Origin: Candidatus Krumholzibacteriota bacterium
GTDB taxonomy: Bacteria; Krumholzibacteriota; Krumholzibacteriia; LZORAL124-64-63
Reading direction: 5' to 3'
Assembly (NCBI GenBank): GCA_022711765.1
Contig: JAKLEB010000002.1
Span: 815,726 to 879,725, forward strand
Length of the DNA: 64,000 nt
This document shows, piece by piece, positions 29,244 through 36,619 of this stretch. The notes beneath the pieces were generated by a model that saw nothing but the letters and a program-made list of their open reading frames with translations, was not told where the DNA came from and searched no databases. Both the position numbers and the translations under genes were made by a program. The stretch's first letter is position 1; each line of letters starts with the position of its first letter.

Positions 29244-30179
29244 ATGGCTGTCATCCCCCTCCACATCGTGGACGCCTTCACCGATCGCCCGTTCGCCGGC
29301 AATCCGGCCGCGATCATCCCGAACGCGGCCAACCTCGGCGACGAGGAGATGGCCAAGATCTCCGAGGAACTCGGCATGGAGGTGGGATTCGTCCTGCCTC
29401 CCGACGTCTCGGGCGCGGATGTCCGCCTGCGGTTCTTCGTCGATCGGCGTGAGGACTCGTTGAGCGGACACGTGCTCCTGGCGGCGTTCACGAGCATGGT
29501 CGACCGCGGCATCTTCCGGCCCACCCCGGCGGGAGTCCTGCTGCACGTGGAGACCCTGGCCGGGGTGCTCGAGGTCCGGCTGATCGCCGAGGCCGACGGC
29601 CTCACCCGCGTGGTCTTCGAGATGCCGAACCCCCGCTTCGGCGAGTACGTGCCGGTCGACGAGGTCGCGCGGGCGCTGGGCGCGCCCGCCGAGTTCCTGC
29701 GCATCGCCGGGCACGGCCCGCAGCGGGTCTCCTGCGGGTTCGATCAGATCCTGGTGCCGGTGGCCGACCGCACGATCATGCGCGCCAGCCTGCCCGGCAT
29801 GGCGGGAATCCGCGTCCTGCTCGACGAGCGGGGCGCCGCCGGGGTGGCGCTGTTCTGTCCGGAGACGGTCCGGGAATACGCCGATTTCCAGTGCCGGTTC
29901 ATCCACCCGGGCGACCGCCGGTGCGAGGACATCGCGAGCGGAATCTGCCTCGCGGCGATCGGGGCCTACGCCGTGCATCACGGGCTGCTGCCGCCGGCGG
30001 AAGTCGTGCGCGTGGTCACCGAGCAGGGCCACCTGCTGGGGCGGCCGACCATCGCCGAGATCGAGGTCCGGTGTCTGGGCGACAGGATCCACCGGATCCA
30101 GCTGTCCGGCACGGGCGCGGTCGTGATGCGCGGATCGCTCCAGTTCAACCGGTTCGCCGGCGCGACCGCGCGGGTGTGA
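29244..30179 (+). CDS. PhzF-family isomerase-like protein
   Basis: A 311-residue member of the PhzF/diaminopimelate-epimerase-like fold. The N-terminal signature DAFTDRPFAGNPAAI is clear. MEVGFVLPP places a Glu at the position of the catalytic acid (usually SETAFV), and LSGHVLLAA replaces the usual GHPTLGA. The half-domain repeat ends with GTGAVVMRGSLQ. Family enzymes isomerise small cyclic or dienol acids, but most members, including this one, have no known substrate; no phenazine genes are present. ATG with GGAGCGACC upstream. Convergent with ackA. Confidence 0.88.
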   Translation: MAVIPLHIVDAFTDRPFAGNPAAIIPNAANLGDEEMAKISEELGMEVGFVLPPDVSGADVRLRFFVDRREDSLSGHVLLAAFTSMVDRGIFRPTPAGVLLHVETLAGVLEVRLIAEADGLTRVVFEMPNPRFGEYVPVDEVARALGAPAEFLRIAGHGPQRVSCGFDQILVPVADRTIMRASLPGMAGIRVLLDERGAAGVALFCPETVREYADFQCRFIHPGDRRCEDIASGICLAAIGAYAVHHGLLPPAEVVRVVTEQGHLLGRPTIAEIEVRCLGDRIHRIQLSGTGAVVMRGSLQFNRFAGATARV

Positions 30180-30217
30180 CCGCGGCGAGCCTGCCCGGAT
30201 CGAGGCGCCCGCCGGGC

Positions 30218-31435
30218 TCAGGCTTTCTGGGGATTCGCGGCGAGGACGACGTCGCGCGTGTCGCGCGCGATCATCAGCTCCTCGTTGGTCGGGATCACGA
30301 TGATCTTGATGGGCGACGAGATCTTGCTGATCACGGCCTCGTCGTGGCGCACGCCGTTCTCGAAGGGGTCGAGCTCGGCGCCGATGATCTCCAGGCCGCG
30401 ACAGGACCACTCGCGGATCATCGAGGCGTTCTCGCCGACGCCGGCCGTGAAGATGATCGCGTCGACGCGGCCGAGCGCCACGGCGTAGGCGCCGATGTAC
30501 TTGCGGATGTGGTAGCAGTAGACCTCGAGGCCGAGGCGGGCGCGGTCGTTGCCCGCGGCGTACTCGCGCTCGACGTCCCGCAGGTCGCTGCTGATGCCCG
30601 TGATGCCGTAGATGCCGCTTTCCTTGTTGAGGATGCGGTCGATCTCGTCGAGCCCGACGTCCAGCCGCTTCGCGAGGAATCCCACGATGGCCGGATCGAT
30701 GTCGCCGCAGCGGGTGCCCATGACCAGGCCCTCGAGGGGCGTGAATCCCATGCTCGTGTCCACCGATCGCCCGTTCTTGACCGCGCACACGGAAGCGCCG
30801 TTGCCCAGGTGGCAGGAGATGAAGTTGCACGCGTCGAGCGGCCGCTCGAGCAGTTGCGCGGCGCGGAGCGAGACGTACCGGTGGCTCGTCCCGTGGAATC
30901 CGTAGCGGCGGACCTTGTACGACCGGTAGAACTCGTAGGGCAGCGGGTAGACGTACGCCCAGTCGGGCATGGTCTGGTGGAACGCGGTGTCGAAGACGCC
31001 GACCATCGGGACGTCGGGCATCACCTGCTGCGCGGCCTTGATGCCCACGATGTTGGCGGGATTGTGCAGGGGCGCGAGCGGGATGCACTCCTCGAGATAG
31101 GCCAGCACCTCCGGGGTGATGAGCACCGAGTTGGAGAACTTCTCGCCGGCGTGCACCGTGCGGTGGCCGACCGCGCTGATCGCCTTCATGTCCGGGATCA
31201 CGCCGTGCCTGGGCGACGTGACGGCGGCGACCACCAGCTCGATGGCGCGCGCGTGATCCGGCACCGGCAGCTCCTCGACGAGCTTGTCGTGCTGGGGGCG
31301 GGCGTACGTGTGCTTGCCGACCTCGAGACCGATGCGCTCGACGAGCCCCTTCGCGAGGAGCGTCTCGCTCGTCATGTCCAGGAGCTGGTACTTCAGCGAA
31401 CTGCTGCCGCAGTTGATGACGAGGACGTTGTCCAC
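30218..31435 (-). CDS. ackA: acetate kinase
   Basis: A 405-residue ASKHA-fold kinase converting acetyl phosphate and ADP to acetate and ATP. The N-terminal phosphate loop VLVINCGSSSLKYQL, the motif GHRTVHAGEKFS, FDTAFHQTMP, RYGFHGTSHRYV and the C-terminal FTAGVGENASMIRE are diagnostic. It lies 15 nt downstream of pta on the same strand, so both form the acetyl-CoA to acetate pathway, giving substrate-level ATP in fermentation or overflow metabolism. Confidence 0.98.
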   Translation of the reverse strand: MDNVLVINCGSSSLKYQLLDMTSETLLAKGLVERIGLEVGKHTYARPQHDKLVEELPVPDHARAIELVVAAVTSPRHGVIPDMKAISAVGHRTVHAGEKFSNSVLITPEVLAYLEECIPLAPLHNPANIVGIKAAQQVMPDVPMVGVFDTAFHQTMPDWAYVYPLPYEFYRSYKVRRYGFHGTSHRYVSLRAAQLLERPLDACNFISCHLGNGASVCAVKNGRSVDTSMGFTPLEGLVMGTRCGDIDPAIVGFLAKRLDVGLDEIDRILNKESGIYGITGISSDLRDVEREYAAGNDRARLGLEVYCYHIRKYIGAYAVALGRVDAIIFTAGVGENASMIREWSCRGLEIIGAELDPFENGVRHDEAVISKISSPIKIIVIPTNEELMIARDTRDVVLAANPQKA

Positions 31436-31450
31436 GGGTGCGGTCCTTCC

Positions 31451-32446
31451 TCAGCCCTGGCTCTGCAGGACCGTGATCGCCGCCACGTTCACGATGTCGT
31501 CCACGCTGCAGCCGCGGCTCAGGTCGTTGACACCCTTGGCGAGACCCTGCATGACCGGGCCGACGGCCTCGGCGCCGGCGAGGCGCTGGACCAGCTTGTA
31601 GCCGATGTTCCCGGCGTCGAGGTCCGGGAACACGAGGACGTTGGCGCGCCCCGCGACCGGGCTGTCGGGCGCCTTGCGGCGGCCGATGTCCGGCAAGAGA
31701 GCGGCGTCCGCCTGCAGGGGTCCGTCCGCGAGCAGCTCGGGATGCCGATGCTGGAGGATCGCCAGGGCGGCCTCGACCTTCTCCACGTCGGGACCGGCGC
31801 CACTGGCCATGGTGCTGTAGCTGAGCAGGGCGACGCGGGGCTCGAAACCGCACAGGGCGCGGGCGGTGCGGGCCGTGGCCCAGGCGATGTCCGCCAGCTG
31901 CTCGCTGTTCGGCTGGGGGTTCACGGCGCAGTCGGCGAAGACGATCATGCCGTTCTCGCCGCAAGTCCAGCCCTCCTTGACCATGACGAAGCAGCTCGAG
32001 ACGATGCTCGTGCCCGCAGCGGTGCCGATGATGTGGAAGGCGGCGCGCAGGACGTCACCGGTGCTGTTGACCGCGCCGGCCACCATGCCGTCGGCGCGGC
32101 CGCGGGCGACCATCATCGCGCCGTAGAACAGCGGGTTCGCCATGGTCTCGCGCGCCAGCTCGGGGGTCATGCCCTTGGCGCGGCGCTTCTCGAAGTAGGC
32201 GTCGACGTAGGCGGACCGTTCCGGGTCGGCCTGAGGATCGACGATCGCGACGCCCGCGAGCCTCACGCCGTGCCTGGCGGCGGCGGCCGCGATCGTGTCG
32301 GCGGACCCCAGCAACGTCACCCTGGCGATGCCCTCGTCGCGGATCGCCGCGGCGGCGCGCAACATGCGTTCGTCGCCGGACTCGGGCAACACGATCGCCT
32401 TGCCCAGCGCGGCGGCCTTGCCGCGCAGACTGTGAATGAACTCCAC
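31451..32446 (-). CDS. pta: phosphate acetyltransferase
   Basis: A 331-residue single-domain phosphotransacetylase making acetyl phosphate from acetyl-CoA. IVLPESGDERMLRAA, ADGMVAGAVNSTGDVLRAAF, SSCFVMVKEG, LSYSTMASG and NVLVFPDLDAGNIGYKLVQR are typical. The GTG at 32446 is chosen because GAGAGG sits 7 nt upstream; upstream in-frame codons to 32512 lack a ribosome site and are low-complexity. It lacks the N-terminal DRTGG/regulatory domains of long Pta. First gene of pta-ackA and downstream of the IscR-like regulator. Confidence 0.97.
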   Translation of the reverse strand: MEFIHSLRGKAAALGKAIVLPESGDERMLRAAAAIRDEGIARVTLLGSADTIAAAAARHGVRLAGVAIVDPQADPERSAYVDAYFEKRRAKGMTPELARETMANPLFYGAMMVARGRADGMVAGAVNSTGDVLRAAFHIIGTAAGTSIVSSCFVMVKEGWTCGENGMIVFADCAVNPQPNSEQLADIAWATARTARALCGFEPRVALLSYSTMASGAGPDVEKVEAALAILQHRHPELLADGPLQADAALLPDIGRRKAPDSPVAGRANVLVFPDLDAGNIGYKLVQRLAGAEAVGPVMQGLAKGVNDLSRGCSVDDIVNVAAITVLQSQG

Positions 32447-32500
32447 GCCGAGACCTCTCGTCGTTGCGGGTGAGGTATTCGAGGGGAACGCAGCCACCCG

Positions 32501-32529
32501 AAAATGGACCACGGCCGGGGCTAAGTCAA
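32501..32529 (-). promoter_or_regulatory. sigma70-type promoter of pta-ackA
   Basis: Read on the minus strand, TTGACT (32529-32524) is a 5/6 -35 match, followed by a 17-bp spacer and CATTTT (32506-32501) as a weak -10. RNA would start around 32494, about 48 nt before the GTG. Confidence 0.4.
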
Positions 32530-32660
32530 ACCGGCGGCCGGTCCACGGCCGGTCGTGGCGGTCGAGGTCGGCAACGGGAAATCCCGCCGGAGCGGTCGGC
32601 TGTCAGTGCTCGGGAATCGCGCGGGGCCGTGGTCGCCGTCGCGGCATGCTCGCGGCTCGG

Positions 32661-33098
32661 TCAGACCTCGAGCGCGACCGGGCGGTCGCCACTGCCGGCC
32701 GCGCCGAGCAGATCGGCGACGGTGAAGCCGCACCAGAAGTCCCGCAGCCGCGAATCGAGCAGCGTCCAGACCTGGTGCGCCACGCACCCGTCCGATCGCG
32801 CGCAGACTGCGGGGTCCTCGACGCACTCGACCAGGTGCGGATGGGTATCGAGCGCCTGGATCACGTCCCAGAGGGTGATGTCGCGCGGCGACCGCGCGAG
32901 CACGTATCCGCCCTTGACGCCCTTCACGCTCTCGAGCAGCCCGGCTCGACGCAGGGGGCTCACGACCTGCTCCAGGTACTTCCCGCTGATCTCCTGCTCC
33001 TCGGAGATGGTCGTGATCGATACGGGAGCCCCGCCATATCCTTCGGCGATGCGCAGGATGGCGCGCAGGCCGTAACGCACTCGGGTATTGACCTTCAT
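32661..33098 (-). CDS. Rrf2-family regulator with IscR-like Fe-S ligand set
   Basis: A 145-residue winged-helix transcription factor. The N-terminal helix-turn-helix (MKVNTRVRYGLRAILRIAEG, ISEEQEISGKYLEQVV) and wing (VKGVKGGYVLAR) match Rrf2/IscR/CymR. The C-terminal loop has C92, C99, C105 and H108, spaced C-x6-C-x5-C-x2-H, almost exactly the [2Fe-2S] ligand set of IscR (C-x5-C-x5-C-x2-H). It therefore probably senses iron-sulfur status, oxygen or NO. AAGGAG lies 6 nt before the ATG. The promoter and a palindrome on its -10 (33164-33193) suggest autoregulation. Neighbours are nadE upstream and pta-ackA downstream. Regulon unknown. Confidence 0.92.
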   Translation of the reverse strand: MKVNTRVRYGLRAILRIAEGYGGAPVSITTISEEQEISGKYLEQVVSPLRRAGLLESVKGVKGGYVLARSPRDITLWDVIQALDTHPHLVECVEDPAVCARSDGCVAHQVWTLLDSRLRDFWCGFTVADLLGAAGSGDRPVALEV

Positions 33099-33163
33099 GG
33101 CACACTCCTTGGGCTCGGGTCCCGCATCCGGTGCCTGGGCTCCAACTCGACTACTTCGCTATC

Positions 33164-33177
33164 AATTAAAGGTAATT
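33164..33177. promoter_or_regulatory. palindromic operator over the -10 of the Rrf2 regulator gene
   Basis: AATTA-AAGG-TAATT is a perfect 5-bp inverted repeat with a 4-bp spacer. It covers the -10 hexamer of the regulator's own promoter, so a bound dimer there would block RNA polymerase. The repeat is short and the region is AT-rich, so binding by this Rrf2 protein is inference. Confidence 0.45.
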
Positions 33178-33193
33178 CGACGTCTGGATTCAA
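33165..33193 (-). promoter_or_regulatory. sigma70 promoter of the Rrf2 regulator gene
   Basis: On the minus strand TTGAAT (33193-33188), a 17-bp spacer and TTTAAT (33170-33165; 5/6 match) form one of the best promoters in the window. RNA would start near 33158, 60 nt before the ATG at 33098. Confidence 0.6.
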
Positions 33194-33209
33194 GGAGATC
33201 CGCTATTGA

Positions 33210-34196
33210 TCAACCTTTATCGATTTCCGGCACGTCCTTCACCAGGAGGGGCGGCAGCTGCAAGGGGCGCGTCGTGGCCCGCTTGCGGTCGATGTCCCGG
33301 TAGACCCGCTGGACCTGGTCGGCCGTCAGGCCGAGCGCGCCGGCCGCGTCCTGCGGCGCCACGCCGTGATTGCGGGCCCAGAGCAGGAGGTCCATCTCGG
33401 CGTAGGGAAGCACGAAATAGAACTCGTCCTGGCCCTGGGCGAGGCTGTAGGTGTCCGTGGTCGGCGTCGAGTCGCAGATGCGCCTGGGCAGCCCCAGATG
33501 CCAGGCCATGGCGTAGACCTGCGACTTGTAGAGGTGGGCGATGGGCTTCACGTCGGCCGACCCGTCGCCGTTCTTCACGAAGAACCCCTGGTCGTATTCC
33601 AGGCGATTGGGAGTGCCCGCCACGGCGTAGTTCAGCCGGTCGGCGTGGTAGTACTCGAGGGTCTTGCGGATGCGCTGCTTGAAGTTCGTGGCGGCCACGA
33701 TCTCGAGGTAGGCCTGGACCGGCAGGCGAGCGTCGTGCCGCTGGCCTTCGGGATCCTCGACCACCACGCGGTACACGTTGATCCGGTCGCTGTTCAGCAG
33801 GTCGCCGGGAAGCACGATCTTCGACTTCCAGCCGGGTCCGTATTGCGGGAAGACGCGCCGGATGGCCTCGTCGTAGCGCTTGTAGCAGCCGATCGCCGCC
33901 AGGGTCGGCTGGATGTTCTCCACGGCGTACTCGACTCCCAGGTGCTCGCAGAGCTCGGTTCCGAGCTCGACGCTCGCGCCGCTCGAGTCCCGCTCGGGCA
34001 TCAGCAACCCGAAGACGCGCTGGGGACCGAAGGCCTCGACGGCCAGGCCGAGGGTCGTGCTGCTGTCGATCCCGCCCGAGACGCCGACGACGAGACCCCG
34101 CCGCAGCAGGACCTTGGTCACCTTCTCGCGGAGGGCGGCGCAGATGTCCGCCGCCTCCCGTTCGAGATCGAGTTTCAGGACGTCGCGGCTGAACAT
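33210..34196 (-). CDS. nadE: NAD+ synthetase, ammonia-type
   Basis: A 328-residue adenylyl-transferring synthetase converting nicotinate adenine dinucleotide to NAD+. The PP-loop VGVSGGIDSSTTLGLA lies near residues 37-50. AGTPNRLEYDQGFFVKNGDG and KPIAHLYKSQVYAMAWHLG are family motifs that bind the substrate and second ATP. It lacks the glutaminase domain of ~550-residue forms, so it would use free ammonia or a partner amidotransferase. It is somewhat longer than E. coli NadE (~275), with an insertion around GYGPGWKSKIVLPGDLLNSDR-like sequence. Upstream of the IscR-like regulator on the same strand. Confidence 0.93.
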   Translation of the reverse strand: MFSRDVLKLDLEREAADICAALREKVTKVLLRRGLVVGVSGGIDSSTTLGLAVEAFGPQRVFGLLMPERDSSGASVELGTELCEHLGVEYAVENIQPTLAAIGCYKRYDEAIRRVFPQYGPGWKSKIVLPGDLLNSDRINVYRVVVEDPEGQRHDARLPVQAYLEIVAATNFKQRIRKTLEYYHADRLNYAVAGTPNRLEYDQGFFVKNGDGSADVKPIAHLYKSQVYAMAWHLGLPRRICDSTPTTDTYSLAQGQDEFYFVLPYAEMDLLLWARNHGVAPQDAAGALGLTADQVQRVYRDIDRKRATTRPLQLPPLLVKDVPEIDKG

Positions 34197-34284
34197 GGTC
34201 GCTCCTTGGTGCGGGCCGGCTGGGCGCGAAAAGTCCCGGTCAGGGTAGTCCGGCTTGCCGCCGGCGTCCAGTGGCGGACCGTCA

Positions 34285-34313
34285 TGGACATCGGCCGCCG
34301 GGGGCTCTATCCT
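34285..34313 (+). promoter_or_regulatory. sigma70-type promoter of the deaminase-PFK operon
   Basis: TGGACA at 34285-34290 (5/6 -35), exactly 17 bp, then TATCCT at 34308-34313 (4/6 -10). RNA would begin near 34320, leaving a short 17-nt leader that contains AAGGAG. The same architecture occurs at 36551-36579. Confidence 0.55.
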
Positions 34314-34336
34314 GTCGGCCCGAAAGGAGTCCGCGC

Positions 34337-35371
34337 ATGAACCGGGACGACCGCCGCCGCTTCCTCCGCTCGCTGCCCCTCGCGGAGCTGCACCGCCACT
34401 TCGACGGCGCGTGCCGTCCGGCGACCCTCTGGGAGTATTCCGAACAATACTATCGCGCGGTGCCGGGCCTGGATTTCGAGGAGTTCCGCCACTACCTGCA
34501 GTGGGACGACGCCAAGGACCGCAACCTGCTCGACTACCTCAGCAAGTTCGACGTGCCGCTCCAGTACACCCAGTTCTACGAGAACATCAAGCGCATCGCC
34601 TATGAGATCGCCGCTGACGCGTACGCCGAGGGCATCCGCGTGCTCGAGCTGCGCACCAATCCGATCATCCACCGGCGCGCCGGGCTCTCCACGCGGCAGG
34701 TCGTGCACGCGACCCGCAAGGGCCTCGCCCGGTTCGGCGAGGAGCACCCCGACTTTCGCGCGGGCATCAACATCATCGCCATGCGCAACCACGGCGGAAA
34801 CCTGGCGCGAATCCTGCTTAGGGAGGTCATCGGCGAGAAGGCGGAGTGGCACGGCGGTCCGGGCGTCATCGGCTTCGACATCGCCGGCGCCGAGGCGCCG
34901 TTCCCGCCGATCCTCTTCGTCAAGGCCTACGAGCTGGCGGCGAAGATGGGATTGGGGCTGACGGTGCACGCCGGCGAGGCGGCCGGCCCTGAGCGCGTCT
35001 GGGAGGCCGTGGAGAACCTCGGCCCGCGACGCATCGGCCACGGCACCAGCGCCGGCCGGGATCCGGAGCTGCTGAAGCGGCTCGCGGCCGACGGGATCGT
35101 GGTCGAGTGCTGCCTGACGTCCAACGTCCACACGGGCGCGATCGACCGCTACCTGGACCACCCGCTGCCGAAGTTCCTGGACGCCGGCGTCCGCGTCGCG
35201 CTGTGCACCGACAACCCGACCGTGTCCAACACGGACCTGGTCCGGGAATACGAGATCGCGATGACGACCTTCGGATTCAGCGAGAACGACATGCGCCGGA
35301 TCGCCCGCCAGGGGTGGGAAGGCAGTTTCGTGGCCGAGGCCGGCACCTTTCCGGCGGGAGGCGAACGATGA
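34337..35371 (+). CDS. adenosine deaminase-family hydrolase
   Basis: A 344-residue zinc-dependent deaminase of the ADA superfamily (adenosine deaminase or 6-aminodeoxyfutalosine deaminase). The zinc ligands H19 and H21 (ELHRHFDGAC), TVHAGEAAGPE (zinc His), RRIGHGTSAG (catalytic His) and LCTDNPTVSNTDL (Asp ligand) are all present. The ATG at 34337 has AAGGAG 7 nt before. Its stop overlaps the start of the phosphofructokinase gene (ATGA). If it is a true adenosine deaminase it feeds purine-ribose salvage; because the organism probably uses menaquinone, a futalosine-pathway role should also be considered. Confidence 0.9.
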   Translation: MNRDDRRRFLRSLPLAELHRHFDGACRPATLWEYSEQYYRAVPGLDFEEFRHYLQWDDAKDRNLLDYLSKFDVPLQYTQFYENIKRIAYEIAADAYAEGIRVLELRTNPIIHRRAGLSTRQVVHATRKGLARFGEEHPDFRAGINIIAMRNHGGNLARILLREVIGEKAEWHGGPGVIGFDIAGAEAPFPPILFVKAYELAAKMGLGLTVHAGEAAGPERVWEAVENLGPRRIGHGTSAGRDPELLKRLAADGIVVECCLTSNVHTGAIDRYLDHPLPKFLDAGVRVALCTDNPTVSNTDLVREYEIAMTTFGFSENDMRRIARQGWEGSFVAEAGTFPAGGER

Positions 35372-36534
35372 CCCACAAGATCAGGCGGATCGCCATCCTG
35401 ACCGGCGGCGGCGACGTGCCGGGGCTGAACAACGCGATGAAGCAGGTGTTCTACCGGGCCATGAAGGCGGGCATCCAGGTCGTCGGGTTCCGCCGCGGGT
35501 GGGCCGGGCTCGCGAACTACAAGATCGGCGATCCCGACCACAACAAGCAGTGGGTGATCGAGCTGGACTGGGAACACGTGCGGCGGATCGACCGCACCGG
35601 CGGCACCTTCCTGCACACGTCGCGCACCAACCCGGCCAGCATGCGCGAGAACGACCTCCCGGTCCACCTGCGCGAGAAGTACCGGCAGGCGACCTTCCCG
35701 CTCGACATCACCGATGACGTGATCGCCAACCTCGAGGACCTGAAGATCGACGCCCTGATCCCGATCGGCGGCGACGACACCCTGAGCTATGCCGCCGTGC
35801 TCAACCAGGCCGGCTACCCGCAGATCGCACTGCCGAAGACGATGGACAACGACGTCTTCGGGACGGATTACTGCATCGGTTTCTCGACCGCGATCACGCG
35901 CGCGGTCGACGCCATCGACCAGCTCCGCACGCCGATCGGCAGCCACGAGCGGATCGGCATCGTCGAGGTCTTCGGCCGGCACAGCGGCGAGACGGCGCTC
36001 ATCTCGGGCTACCTGGCGGGCGTCGACCGGGTCGTCATCAGCGAGGTCCCGTTCGACGTCGACAGGCTCGCGAAGTTCCTGCTCGAGGACAAGCTCGGCA
36101 ATCCCAGCAAATACAGCATCATGACCATCAGCGAGGGGGCGACCGAGACGCAGGGCAGCATCATCCAGCGCGGCGAGGCCGACGCCTACGGTCACCGGAA
36201 GCTCGGCGGCGTGGGACTGATGCTGGCGGACCAGATCACGGACGTCACCGGCCACAAGGTCACGTACCAGGACCTCGGCTACATGATGCGTTGCGGCAAG
36301 CCCGATGCGCTCGACCGCATGGTGGCGATGAACTTCGGCAACCTCGCGATGGACATGCTCCTGGACGGCGCGAGCGGCCTGATGGTCGCCCTGCAGGACG
36401 GGAAGTACACCACGGTCGGCCTCAACTCCGTGAGCAGCGGGAAGAAGCACGTGGACGTCGACCGGTTCTACGATCGGGAGAATTACCGGCCCGCGGTGAG
36501 CCGGGTCGCCCAGTTGCCGATGTTCCTGAGGTAG
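35368..36534 (+). CDS. pfp: 6-phosphofructokinase, probably pyrophosphate-dependent
   Basis: A 388-residue PFK-A superfamily enzyme phosphorylating fructose 6-phosphate. The N-terminal LTGGGDVPGLNNAM, catalytic PKTMDND (D160) and FGRHSGETA are in place. The two residues that set phosphoryl-donor choice are the PPi type: D137 in PIGGDDTL (ATP enzymes have Gly) and K157 in LPKTMDND (ATP enzymes have Gly). PPi use makes the step reversible and saves ATP. Translation is coupled to the deaminase (ATGA at 35368-35371). The sequence supports PPi specificity through family knowledge; activity is untested. Confidence 0.9.
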   Translation: MTHKIRRIAILTGGGDVPGLNNAMKQVFYRAMKAGIQVVGFRRGWAGLANYKIGDPDHNKQWVIELDWEHVRRIDRTGGTFLHTSRTNPASMRENDLPVHLREKYRQATFPLDITDDVIANLEDLKIDALIPIGGDDTLSYAAVLNQAGYPQIALPKTMDNDVFGTDYCIGFSTAITRAVDAIDQLRTPIGSHERIGIVEVFGRHSGETALISGYLAGVDRVVISEVPFDVDRLAKFLLEDKLGNPSKYSIMTISEGATETQGSIIQRGEADAYGHRKLGGVGLMLADQITDVTGHKVTYQDLGYMMRCGKPDALDRMVAMNFGNLAMDMLLDGASGLMVALQDGKYTTVGLNSVSSGKKHVDVDRFYDRENYRPAVSRVAQLPMFLR

Positions 36535-36550
36535 GCCGGGAAGAAGAGCC

Positions 36551-36579
36551 TGGGCACCGCTCGCGTCCCGGGGTATCCT
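36551..36579 (+). promoter_or_regulatory. sigma70-type promoter of the GT-C-like membrane gene
   Basis: TGGGCA at 36551-36556, a 17-bp spacer and TATCCT at 36574-36579. RNA would begin near 36586, 34 nt before the ATG. Same -10 and spacing as the promoter at 34285-34313. Confidence 0.45.
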
Positions 36580-36619
36580 GCCCGCGTGACCGGACGTCCG
36601 GGAGGATGACCAGCTGCCG

